From Symbiodinium natans (taxonomy: Eukaryota; Sar; Dinophyceae; Suessiales; Symbiodiniaceae), in assembly GCA_905221605.1 (NCBI GenBank), contig CAJNDS010002223.1, positions 197,567 to 261,566 of the forward strand: 64,000 bases of DNA, given 5' to 3'. Made by a program: the position numbers and the translations under genes. The notes under the pieces are model-generated. The model was not told the origin of the DNA. It worked only from the letters and a program-made list of their open reading frames with translations, and searched no databases. Shown here piece by piece: positions 44,701 through 52,900 of this stretch (within the stretch, counting starts at the first letter, position 1; every line of letters starts with the position of its first letter).

Positions 44701-45883
44701 GGTTTAGGGTTTAGGGTGTTAGGGAGGATCGGAGGATCGCAAGCTACGATCCTCGACTAGATCGATCTGGGGAGACACTTGGTCTCGATGTCCGTTTGGG
44801 CCGTGCAGGGCTGCTTGCTGGGCTTATGGCTTAAGGGTTTGAGGTAGCTCTTGAACCCTAAACCCTAAACCCTAAACCCTAAACCCTAAACCCTAAACCC
44901 TAAACCCTAAACCCTAACCCTAAACCGTGATGCACTACTCCACTACACTTTCTCCACCTAAATTTGCAGATGAACCGCACGGATCGAAGCGCATTCCCCC
45001 GGAGCTATATCAAGACCCTGTCATGTTGTCTTTGCATAGTGCTTCTGGATCCGCCCCAAGATACAACAAAGCGAAATGCATTTCAATCTGTAAGGTGTTC
45101 AGGTGCTTAGACGAGTCTCGGGGGTGTGATATAGGGGCCTTCATAGTAAGAATAGGGTTTTCGGGCGTCCTTGTAGTATATTTATAAAGGGGCATAGGGG
45201 AATATGATTTTTGAATGCGCTTGCACCTTGAGATCTGCCACGACCGCGGAGTCAGAAGCAGTCGCTTGCGGAGAGATTCCCGCATTCACATGTCGCACGA
45301 TGCCTCGGCTCAGGGGGGGTTTTTTGAGTTCCTGCCCGTCTTCTCTCTGGTGATTTACACGTTTTTGTGCTTGGGGCTTAGGGTCAGCCGTGCTTCGGGC
45401 TTAGGCCCTTCGTGAAACTGGAGGATGCCCACGGAGAGCTTTCAAAGTTGGGAGGAGCTCCATCTGCCGCAGTTCCTGACTGCTTTTTGCTCTTGCACAA
45501 GGGCCCAAGGAACTCTTCAATAAGAGAACTGCTGTGGAATTTCCCGGGCCCAAACCCAGGGTCCTGAAGCCTCATGTCTAGGTGGCTTGCGAGACACTGC
45601 TTAATCAAAGTTTGGGTCATGATGGAAAATCCGAATGGCTACAAGTAAATGCCACCAGCCGATAAGATGAAAGCCCTGAAACTCCCCAGCGACGTCCACA
45701 CGACCTCGCAAATACTTCGTGCAACCCTAAACCCTAAACCCTAAACCATAAACCCTAAACCCTAAACCCTAAACCCTAAACCCTAAACCCTAAACCCTAA
45801 ACCCTTTGATTGCTGTCCACAAAGCCCTAGCCCTAAATTCTCTGACCCCTCAGGGCGACCCCGGCACGGCCCACGCGCTCCAT
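31567..45883 (-). CDS. CS: Citrate synthase, mitochondrial type, 27 exons (gene-level entry)
   Basis: This gene encodes citrate synthase, which condenses oxaloacetate and acetyl-CoA in the first step of the TCA cycle. I joined 27 minus-strand exons by hand; phases agree at every junction, giving 398 whole codons through exon 23 and about 434 through exon 27. The family's catalytic residues are all present: His in ADHEGGNVSAH (exons 15/16), His in VIPGFGHAVLR (exon 21) and Asp in NVDAHSG (exon 24). Other hallmarks are ETSDLDANSGI, GAFWLLLTGEVPT, ETHPMTQLS, GLAGPLHGLANQE and FYT-VVFAVSR. Where I could assign them, donors are GT 8, GC 10 and GA 8; acceptors are AG, and nearly every exon begins with G. 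The N-terminus (MERVGRAGVALRG) is Arg-rich with no acidic run, like a mitochondrial presequence. The extreme C-terminus with the ERPKS-type motif was not found with certainty. The gene appears intact. The blocks below give the exons. Confidence 0.93.
31660..31850 (+). repeat. TTTAGGG array in citrate synthase intron 26
   Basis: Acceptor-proximal, with GGGCTTA variants near the end. Confidence 0.9.
32111..32600 (+). pseudogene. cox1: Nuclear insertion of mitochondrial cox1 (NUMT)
   Basis: This A/T-rich block encodes an internal part of cytochrome c oxidase subunit 1. It first reads ELFSSGNRIISPENQNFY and MIFFLVLPGLFGGFGN, then after a 1-nt frameshift near 32306 EFRGGTG, and then STGNLIFGLLISGISS. 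The N-terminus and everything after about ITAFMLL are missing. An in-frame TGA stands at 32387-32389 where the family has Trp, and AGA stands where it has Gly. The strand is opposite to the host citrate synthase gene, and the fragment sits in intron 26. The composition differs sharply from the surroundings. Confidence 0.92.
32670..32825 (+). repeat. TTTAGGG array forming citrate synthase intron 25
   Basis: It fills the 167-nt intron (32666-32832) almost completely. Confidence 0.92.
33626..33870 (-). repeat. CCCTAAA arrays in citrate synthase introns 22 and 23
   Basis: 33832-33870 lies beside the exon 23 acceptor (the orientation exception). 33626-33705 lies on the donor side of exon 23 and includes CCCCAAA units. 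Confidence 0.9.
34920..35350. repeat. Inverted array pair in citrate synthase intron 19
   Basis: CCCTAAA (plus strand) at 35276-35350 near the donor and TTTAGGG at 34920-35025 near the acceptor. Confidence 0.9.
35452..35655 (+). repeat. TTTAGGG array in citrate synthase intron 18
   Basis: Acceptor-proximal, with GGGTTAA and GGGCTTA variants. Confidence 0.9.
36374..39772 (-). CDS. CS: Citrate synthase exons 10-17
   Basis: Exons: 39688-39772 (NVMATIDSLPIETHPMTQLS), 39357-39425 (DSKFARQYNTGMKKDEYWQY), 38859-38924 (DALDLIAKIPVVAAKIYRRT), 38156-38194 (DGVVPEYNPNLDW), 37758-37790 (ANFAQMLGINK), 37110-37163 (DEGFNECTRLYLMLHADH), 36610-36654 (EGGNVSAHATHLVGS) and 36374-36407 (ALSDPYYAWAA). These align without gaps to the central family core, including the acetyl-CoA/oxaloacetate His that straddles exons 15 and 16. 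Donors in order are GA, GA, GC, GC, GA, GC, GC, GT, and every acceptor is AG|G. Introns 10-12 and 14 lack long arrays. Intron 13 opens with a 160-nt array, and introns 15 and 16 are mostly array. Confidence 0.9.
36426..36553 (-). repeat. CCCTAAA/CCCTAAG array in citrate synthase intron 16
   Basis: It occupies most of the 202-nt intron. Confidence 0.9.
36680..36918 (+). repeat. TTTAGGG arrays in citrate synthase intron 15
   Basis: 36680-36812 next to the acceptor and 36882-36918 further in. Confidence 0.9.
37977..38135 (-). repeat. CCCTAAA array in citrate synthase intron 13
   Basis: About 22 units directly after the exon 13 donor. Confidence 0.95.
38727..38822. mobile_element. Possible MITE-like element in citrate synthase intron 12
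   Basis: AATATAGGGGCC at one end and CTCCTATATT at the other (9 of 10 pairing). Starts 36 nt after the exon 12 donor. Confidence 0.45.
40245..45883 (-). CDS. CS: Citrate synthase exons 1-9
   Basis: Exons, in transcription order: 45847-45883 (start ATG, presequence), 45227-45303, 44464-44543 (GKISKLAKEKNALKADLL), 43965-43988 (a 24-nt exon, KVQDLTVE), 42871-42913 (MAINGARAVKCMVT, matching the family's GGMRGMKGLVY), 42277-42345 (ETSDLDANSGISYRHLSL), 42012-42053 (ELPKAPGGKCALPE), 40757-40804 (GAFWLLLTGEVPTELE) and 40245-40285 (GMTEELHKRATIPP). The split codons close correctly: G|GC between exons 1 and 2, AG|G between 3 and 4, GA|G between 4 and 5, CC|G between 9 and 10. Donors in order are GT, GT, GA, GC, GT, GC, GC, GT, GA. 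The ATG at 45883 is the only start that leads into the presequence-like stretch. Introns 1, 2, 3, 4, 6, 7 and 8 carry heptamer arrays. Intron 5 holds a pure C-run instead. Confidence 0.88.
40334..40728. repeat. Inverted array pair in citrate synthase intron 8
   Basis: 40676-40728 CCCTAAA near the donor, 40334-40445 TTTAGGG near the acceptor. Confidence 0.9.
40833..41023 (+). repeat. TTTAGGG array, acceptor arm of citrate synthase intron 7
   Basis: About 27 units ending 29 nt from exon 8. Confidence 0.95.
41317..42000 (-). repeat. CCCCTAAA octamer array, donor arm of citrate synthase intron 7
   Basis: About 680 bp dominated by an 8-mer (CCCCTAAA, CCCCAAAA, CCCCGAAA) with multi-unit blocks repeated, flanked at both ends by ordinary CCCTAAA. 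Confidence 0.95.
42065..42225 (+). repeat. TTTAGGG array in citrate synthase intron 6
   Basis: It fills most of the 222-nt intron and ends 12 nt from exon 7. Confidence 0.95.
42828..42857 (+). repeat. C homopolymer in citrate synthase intron 5
   Basis: A nearly pure run of about 28 C. Similar C or G runs occur at 6229-6282 and 61228-61325. Confidence 0.9.
43224..43535. repeat. CCCTAAA and TTTAGGG arrays around an exon-like island in citrate synthase intron 4
   Basis: 43224-43330 CCCTAAA and 43433-43535 TTTAGGG enclose an island with an open minus frame. Confidence 0.9.
43720..43772 (+). repeat. Dispersed 51-bp repeat, copy 1
   Basis: GGTTACTTTATAAGG...AAAAGGGTACCA, about 85 percent identical by eye to 63262-63313. 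Confidence 0.6.
44030..44160 (+). repeat. TTTAGGG then TTTTGGG array in citrate synthase intron 3
   Basis: The second half is homogenised to GGGTTTT. Acceptor-proximal to the 24-nt exon 4. Confidence 0.92.
44606..44930. repeat. Inverted array pair in citrate synthase intron 2
   Basis: 44850-44930 CCCTAAA on the donor half, 44606-44720 TTTAGGG before exon 3. Confidence 0.92.
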
Positions 45884-46030
45884 CGCAGCTCGGAAAGGCA
45901 GTGCTCGCAGACTTGAGGCAGACTTCAAAATGGCTGCGGATGCCAGGAACTTAAGGACCTCTTCGAACCCTAACCCTAAACCCTAAACCCTAAACCCTAA
46001 ACCCTAAACCGCCTAAACCCTAAACCCTGG
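45725..46030 (-). repeat. CCCTAAA arrays in intron 1 and the 5' flank of citrate synthase
   Basis: 45725-45805 follows the exon 1 donor. 45965-46030 is upstream of the ATG. Confidence 0.9.
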
Positions 46031-46189
46031 GCCCCTTTTAACTCTTCAGGGACTTCAGGACCCTTAGAACTCCACAAGGGAGTTGCTGCGGATGGCTTTC
46101 AAAAGCGAGCACTCAACTGGAGCTACAACTCGATGAGCCACCTCAAGCCTGAACATCAACTAACCACACCCACAGAACTATCGCTTCCT

Positions 46190-46292
46190 TAGGGTTTAGG
46201 GTTTAGGGTTTAGGGTTTAGGGTTTAGGGTTTAGGGTTTAGGGTTTAGGGTTTAGGGTTTAGGGTTTAGGGTTTAGGGTTTAGGGTTTAGGT
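46190..46292 (+). repeat. TTTAGGG array beside the retroelement-like unit
   Basis: Fourteen pure units ending 68 bp before the left terminal repeat. Confidence 0.95.
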
Positions 46293-46360
46293 GTTCAAGG
46301 AAACAAAGAAGGTGGGAAGACACTGGAAGACCCGCCCCTCCGCATCCCGCAAGAAAGCCC

Positions 46361-46567
46361 CCAAGAACACGGATAAGAGCAACCCAGGGGGAAGGAAAGG
46401 GGGAAGGAATCCACACCCTTACCAAACCCTAAGAACCCAGGCACTACTTTTTGAACTTGTGGCTTTCTGTTCAAGCCCATCTTGAGCCAAACATAATTTC
46501 CGGGTTTATTAACCCTTCCAACTCTCAACACTAACTCTTTTCTACAATACCAATTGCAGCTCCGCAC
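46361..46567 (-). repeat. 3' terminal direct repeat (LTR-like), 207 bp
   Basis: Second copy of the terminal repeat, with the same spliced-leader-like 11-mer at 46481-46491. It lies 369 bp after the stop of the long frame. The near-identity of the copies suggests recent insertion or gene conversion. Confidence 0.85.
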
Positions 46568-46936
46568 TCCCCCTGTCCTAGGATTTCCTAGGACACATTG
46601 GAGATGCAGATCTTTTGGCCAAAAACTGCCTTTAAGGCAGCAGCCAGCTGCTTGAAATGCATGTTATGGTTTAACGTCTTCCAGGACGGAATTATAGCAC
46701 ATTGGCTAACCTACTACCCACAGAGAATCTCTTTTCACCATGATCCTCTCATCACTGAAGACTCCTTGGCCTTCTTCACCACAAACCGTGGTCTTCGCTA
46801 CGCGAAAAGCTACTGACTTCTACTATCAGGGATTTCCATACCCTTAATAGTAACCACCACATTGTCAGCACATTGGCTGTTCCAGCGCACCTGTCTCCAG
46901 AAAGAGAAAAACCATCCCTTCATCCATACCATCCAA
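46568..46936 (-). other. 3' untranslated part of the retroelement-like unit
   Basis: It holds a 22-bp near-perfect palindrome at 46574-46595 (TGTCCTAGGA / TCCTAGGACA arms) next to the purine tract. It also holds three copies of CACATTGG (46594, 46698, 46869). No frame was recognised. Confidence 0.5.
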
Positions 46937-49900
46937 TCACTTCTTTTTCCGATTGTTGGCAATCTTGAGGTGAAGTTGCAGCAGAATATACTCCAGGTCC
47001 GAAACTGTAAGAACAGGATCCTGTACGCCCCTTTGAATTGAGGATACCAATCCTTCTCTCTTTGCGTCCTCAATCGCCTGGCAAGATTGACCCAGCTCTG
47101 CATTCGCAGTGGCAGACCCTGGTGCATCCGCATCAGATGGACGATCCTTTTCCTCAGGATCTTGCACCATTACCACCTCTTCTTTTTTGGGACTCTGACT
47201 TTTCTCCCTCTTCTTTGTCTTTCCACCGACATTTGACTTTGCGCGCGTCTTCGAGGATTTTTCCACTGCAGAAGCCACCACATTGGATGTTGATCCACCC
47301 TTCTCAATGATCGTCGGCATCTTCTTCGGCTTTGGAACCATGAGAGTGTAAGGATCTTCGATAGCTGCAGCTTTCCTCTTCTTTTTTACCTTTTTCTTCT
47401 CTTCTTCAACGGCAACCTCCGTCTCCGAAGTCTCAACCACTCCTTTTTCGGCAGGAATATCCTTGCTGGACTCCCTTTCTAGGGACCTCTTTTTACCTCT
47501 TTTGGAATCCTTTTCCTCTCCCAAATTGGCTCGCTCATACCATATCCTCAGGTCATTGACCCATTCTTCCACCTCCGCGAGCGAAACCTCATACGACTTC
47601 ACTACTTCGAGAAGTTCCAGCACGGTCAACATTTCAGTGGTCCACGAAACCCATTCTTGATCCATTTGGTCAGCATCTCCAGTGAACTTCAGGAGTTTGA
47701 ACAATGGGTCCGCCTCTGCTCGAGCCAAATCTGGCTTGCCACCGGACAGAAATGAAATCGCCTCCATCAACAGTTCCGTCATCTTGGTCTCTTCGTCATA
47801 AACCATAAAATCCTCCTCATCATCATCGAACTGTTCAGGAGAGATCTCCTTTTCTCCACCATTTGCACCAGACTTTCTCCTTGGACCATCCCTTGGGGGC
47901 GTCCTTGGAGACCTTGGCCTCTGTTCTTCCAGCGGAACACCATGCTCGAAGACACACCTGTCACCAAACCGACACTTCCCAGACCGAGCAAACTGGACGC
48001 ACCTCACACCAGTTGCATCATGCGAGAACCCACAATCCTTTCCAGCGAAACATTCTCTCCCTGCCACATAGTATTTACACCAATACGAATGTAGCACCAC
48101 ATCATCTTCGGAATGGATGAATTTGCAGTCGTCACCGAATTTGCAGCGATCTTTCCCCTTGCCGAACCAATAGCAGAAACCCTTCTTCCTCTTCTCCAAG
48201 CGCTCTGCCTCATACCGGTCCATAGGGCGATTGTGCTCTACATGAACATTGCCATGTACCTGGGGACTGCTCCCTTCACCCGACGTGCTATCAGTATTTG
48301 GTGCTTGGAGTACAGCTGGAAAACCTGGCCTTGGTCCTACCACCTTCATGATCGGTTTTCCGCCAACTCCTGAGCCATGCTGAGACGATCCAAAAACATT
48401 GAACATCTTCGTGAAGGCCTTTCTAGTGCCAATCTTCTGCACCCTTTTGATTGGACGTTTCATTGCTCCAACCTTGCATCCAGATGCGTTCAAACGACAC
48501 AACCTCCTATAACCAACTCTATGTCCCTTCTTCCAAAGAGCCATAAGAATTTTAGAGGCAGTAACATTCTCCACCTCTACCTTTTCCAATGGTCCCTCAC
48601 TTCCCGGAACAAACCCATCCATATCTGAAGACCTTTTCATCTTTTTTGACACCACTTCGTCGAGGTAGTCTTCCGAGATCCAGGGTAAGTTCCCCTTAGA
48701 GGAAGGATTGTCATCATTGTTTGGTCCTTCACCAGGATACCCTTTTGTGCTGTCAAAGATCTTACCAGTAGTGCGGTCCTGCATAGAGAAATTCGAAGCC
48801 ACGCGGGAGTATACTGACCACAAGAAAATCCTTGTGTCCGCCAGTCTTGATGACCCACTGGATGTCTCCTCTTCCGGAGAAACTTCTGGCGCTTTGCCAT
48901 CCCCTCCAGTGTCACCACTTGTCTCACCTCCAGCATCTTCAATGGGGATAAGGGATTCATTGTTCCCTTGATCAAGCACCGCATCCTCTGGTCCAAGAAC
49001 TTCCAGCACCGCTGTCGAAGGATCCACCTCTTCATCAGCATCGTCGTCCATCCTTCTCCAGAGAGCCTCCAATTGGTCCGCACAAGTCGCCGCTTGAAGG
49101 AACTCCATCAACCGAGCCCTCCCGCGCTGCCAGAGAAATTCCGAAACCATCACCGACCCTTGGGCTCCAAGATTCAGGAATGGGTGAACCATTTTGGCTA
49201 CCCTCGCCATAAGTTCAATGTGAACTTCCATGCCTGGACTGCGACTCCAATCATAGGCAATTGCCTCCATAGCAGTTCCAAACTTGTCAGTATTCTTGAA
49301 TTCCCCTTCCAGACCAGGAGACAACAAGGCACCCATCACCGAAAGAGGGTAATTTCCCACCGCCGGCAAGCACGGGTTGTCATGGAACGAATGATGCAGG
49401 TCACTATAATGTCCTTGATCTCTCCTTTGAAAAAGGAGTGCTCCAGTCCCTAGCTGGGCATTCATTTCATCCACTTGAACCATTTCAGCACATATCCTCT
49501 GTGCCATGTACGCCATTGCTGGCCAGACGGAACGATCGGTAAGACCGCGACGCATAACCCAATCAGTTGTTGGCGACTGAATCAGCGTCCTTGGATCATA
49601 CACCAGAACTACCATCGCACCGTCACCCATTGACTGATCAGCATCGTCCTCCAGTGCCAGGTTCTCATCCTGTTCGCTTGCACCCTCGGATGACATGCTA
49701 ATAACCAAATTTCGATCCATCTTATTGGACCCTTTTTGGCAGTCTCTTTGCCCCACCGGCAACTTGCCAACTGCAACCTTCCAATAAATCCGAGTCAGAA
49801 GGCCTTTAACCAGCAATTGCTGAAGGTCATTCCTCACCGGACCACCATCCAATATCTTCGCATCATCACCACGGAGTTCATTGCTCCCACCTTCTCCTTC

Positions 49901-52900
49901 TTTTTGGTCAGTCTCCTCGCCAGAAATCTGTACTGCTCCTTCCGGCGCCGTCTCCTGTCCAGCCACTTCTTGCCCAGGAAGAACTTGAGCGCTTTCAGAG
50001 ACATTCACCTGTCCAGCAACACCTTGCCCAGGTAAAACCTCATCCGTGGAGCCCACCGCCAGCGAACCAACCATAACTGAACCATCCCTTGCTCTTTTTT
50101 GAGACCGTTCAGCTCGACGAGAAGGTTGTGGTAGCGAAAAAACTTGTGAAGTCACTTCTTGGCGGGTCTCCCCCCGCGACGCTTTGTCGCGCCCTTCGCC
50201 AAGGTGAACCGACTTTTTCGGCCCGTCATTGGAGCCTGAAGAACCACTTTGCGGAACATTGCCACGACTCGCAGTTCTCTGTGAAGCCCCCCCTTGCAAA
50301 AAAAAAAAAAAGGTTCCCTTCAGGCGCTGTGCGGCATTGGTCTCCTCTTCGCTTGAATCGCTTGAGGAAGCGGCATACGAGACCAAAGCCTCCGCCTGTT
50401 CATCATCATCCACCACATCTGCCCACGCTCTGCTGAACCGATACGACAACCCACCACGAGGCTTCAGTTCCAGTGGCTTCGGCTTTTCCACCACTTCCGC
50501 CGGTTGCACTCGTCGTTGTGACCGAGAGCGTGGCACCTGTCGCACCTGTTTTTTGTCCAGCAAGGGCCTTCCCCTTCTCACAGGGTTTGATCTTGACCGA
50601 TACTTTTTTGTTGGTGGATTCACCGGCGGCATTCCAACTCCCACCAACCGCAGCTTCTGTACGCACAACGGAGACCTCTGCGCAAGCGTCCAACCATCAC
50701 GGTACCTGACCTTATCAAAAAGCTCCCGATAGGAGCCTCTCGGCATGGTTTTTGCACCGGAGTCTTCAGCTTCACGCACCTGAGTGAGGGTTCGCACCGT
50801 CGCTCTTCCAGTTCCTTTGTTCCCAGAAGATTGTTGTACCCGTACAGATGCATCAGAAGGAACTGCCTTTTCCGGTCCTCCCGGGCGATATCGGACATCA
50901 CCAACCAATTGCAGAATTTTGCATGCGGTCACTTTGTTGATCCCTTTGTCAACCAAATCTTCCACAAAGATGAACTCTTGCAAGTCCGACACATTGGTCA
51001 CACCAAGCGTAATCATCACCTCACTTACATGAGGGGTATACACCCACAGGTGTGCGTTGCGAGCCATCCAATTTTCAATTGGCTCCTCCGGATTTTGAAG
51101 CTGAGTACCAGTGGATGCAGCCACCGAATTCTTTTGTTCATCAGCTTCTGCTTCATCCAGAATACCTTTTTCACCATCTTTTTGTGACACATTGGTCATT
51201 TGCAGCGCTTTTGGTGCCGAGGATGAGGAAGATTCAGCTCCCCCACTCGCAGGTGGCTGAAAAGTGCTTCTATCCGTAATCTCCCATCCTCTCTCTTTTT
51301 CAAACCGGACCTGATTGGCCACCTGTACCAAGTGTTTCAGGAGCGTCAGCCGCTCCTCTGACATCTCGTCATGGGAGTACTTGCAGAAATTTGACCCTTT
51401 CCGGCAACGTCCTCTGAGGTAATAATCGAAACAGCAATGGTGGAACCCTGCGTCCCTTAGTGACTTCCTGGAAGCATTGTCCCAAGATTTGCCGGGCTCC
51501 CAAGTCCCTTCCAATGCTATGTCATCGTTGTGAAGATACCTGCATGTAGTCCCATATTTACAACCACCTTGATTGTAATACAGACACAGACGACCTTTTG
51601 GCTCACCCGACGTAGGTTCACCCTTTGATGCACCTTTGCCAAAATTGTACTTGGCCCGGAAGGCTAAATCCTCCCGCTCCTGCTGTGCCTCATCCACTGT
51701 ACCTTCCTCTGTGGGAGGGTCACCGATGTTCCCATCCTCATCATCAGCTTCTTGGCTATTCTTTGGATCAGTTGACCCTCCTCCTGGCCAACCTTCACCA
51801 TAACGACGATGCTCATAGGAACACTCATCACCATTGCGACACCTTCCCCGATTGAAGAACTTGCACAGCTTGCTGTAACCAGGTGACAACACAGTCTTTG
51901 GAGTCATGTGAGCCTTTTTGTACTGGTCAGGGTCCATGTAGGCTTCCATTGGCTTGTTCTCCCTTTTGCTCATGGATTGCACTGCACCATCAAGCTCCTG
52001 CAAAAATAGCTTGGTGTCCAACCAAAGCGCGTTCCAAAACTCATCTTCCCCTTGATTCAGCACCGTTGCCACCGCTTCACCCACAACTGGTCGAGAAAAT
52101 CTCCTTTTTCTGCATGCCAGTTCGAAAAGCGCGTTGTGGTACTGTTTTCGGGAAAAAGTGGTTAACTTCCCCAAGCCTGTGCTTTCTGTACCATCAGGCT
52201 TCCAACCATCATTTTGCAAGATGCCATACGCGCGCCGAGCTTCCGCATTGAGGAATGCCTGATCTGCAACACACTCCTGTAAATCTTCCATCGGGCGACC
52301 CAACAGCATCCCAGTAATTTTGCCAACATAGGCTTCCTCTTCGTTTCCATTCTCCAGAAGAGCTTTGTAGATCTTTTCTCCATAAAGTTGCCTTTCTTCT
52401 CGTTCTTCAGAGGATAACTCCTGTACCACAAGCTCTTCATCGGATTGCTCTTCCTCCTGTTTCCAGTCCCATTGACCGTTGGAATCTTGGTACCATTGAC
52501 CAGCATACCATGAATTCGTCCACCACGTACTCCAGCCGCTGGGTTTCCATTTCCGCAGCGTTGAGGAAGAGTCCTCCACGTCCTCTTCCAAAACCAGAAA
52601 GGTGTCCAAGATTATGGTACCATCATCTTCCACTAGTTTCACTGTTCCATTGACAGTATCACCAAATCTGAACTGACACGTATTGTTCCCTTCTGCAGGA
52701 ATCAATACATTCAAATCACCAAGGTCCAAAAAGGCTCCATACCCATTGATGCAGCGCACTAGACCCATGATCTCATCTCCCTCTTGATAGCAATGTGTCC
52801 CAGGTGATTCCAAGGCTCCCGCTCGGGGCACTTTCTTTGCATGCTCTTCAGAAACCACCTCTGTATCATCGGCTCCTGGCGCATCCTTTGTTTTCACCTT

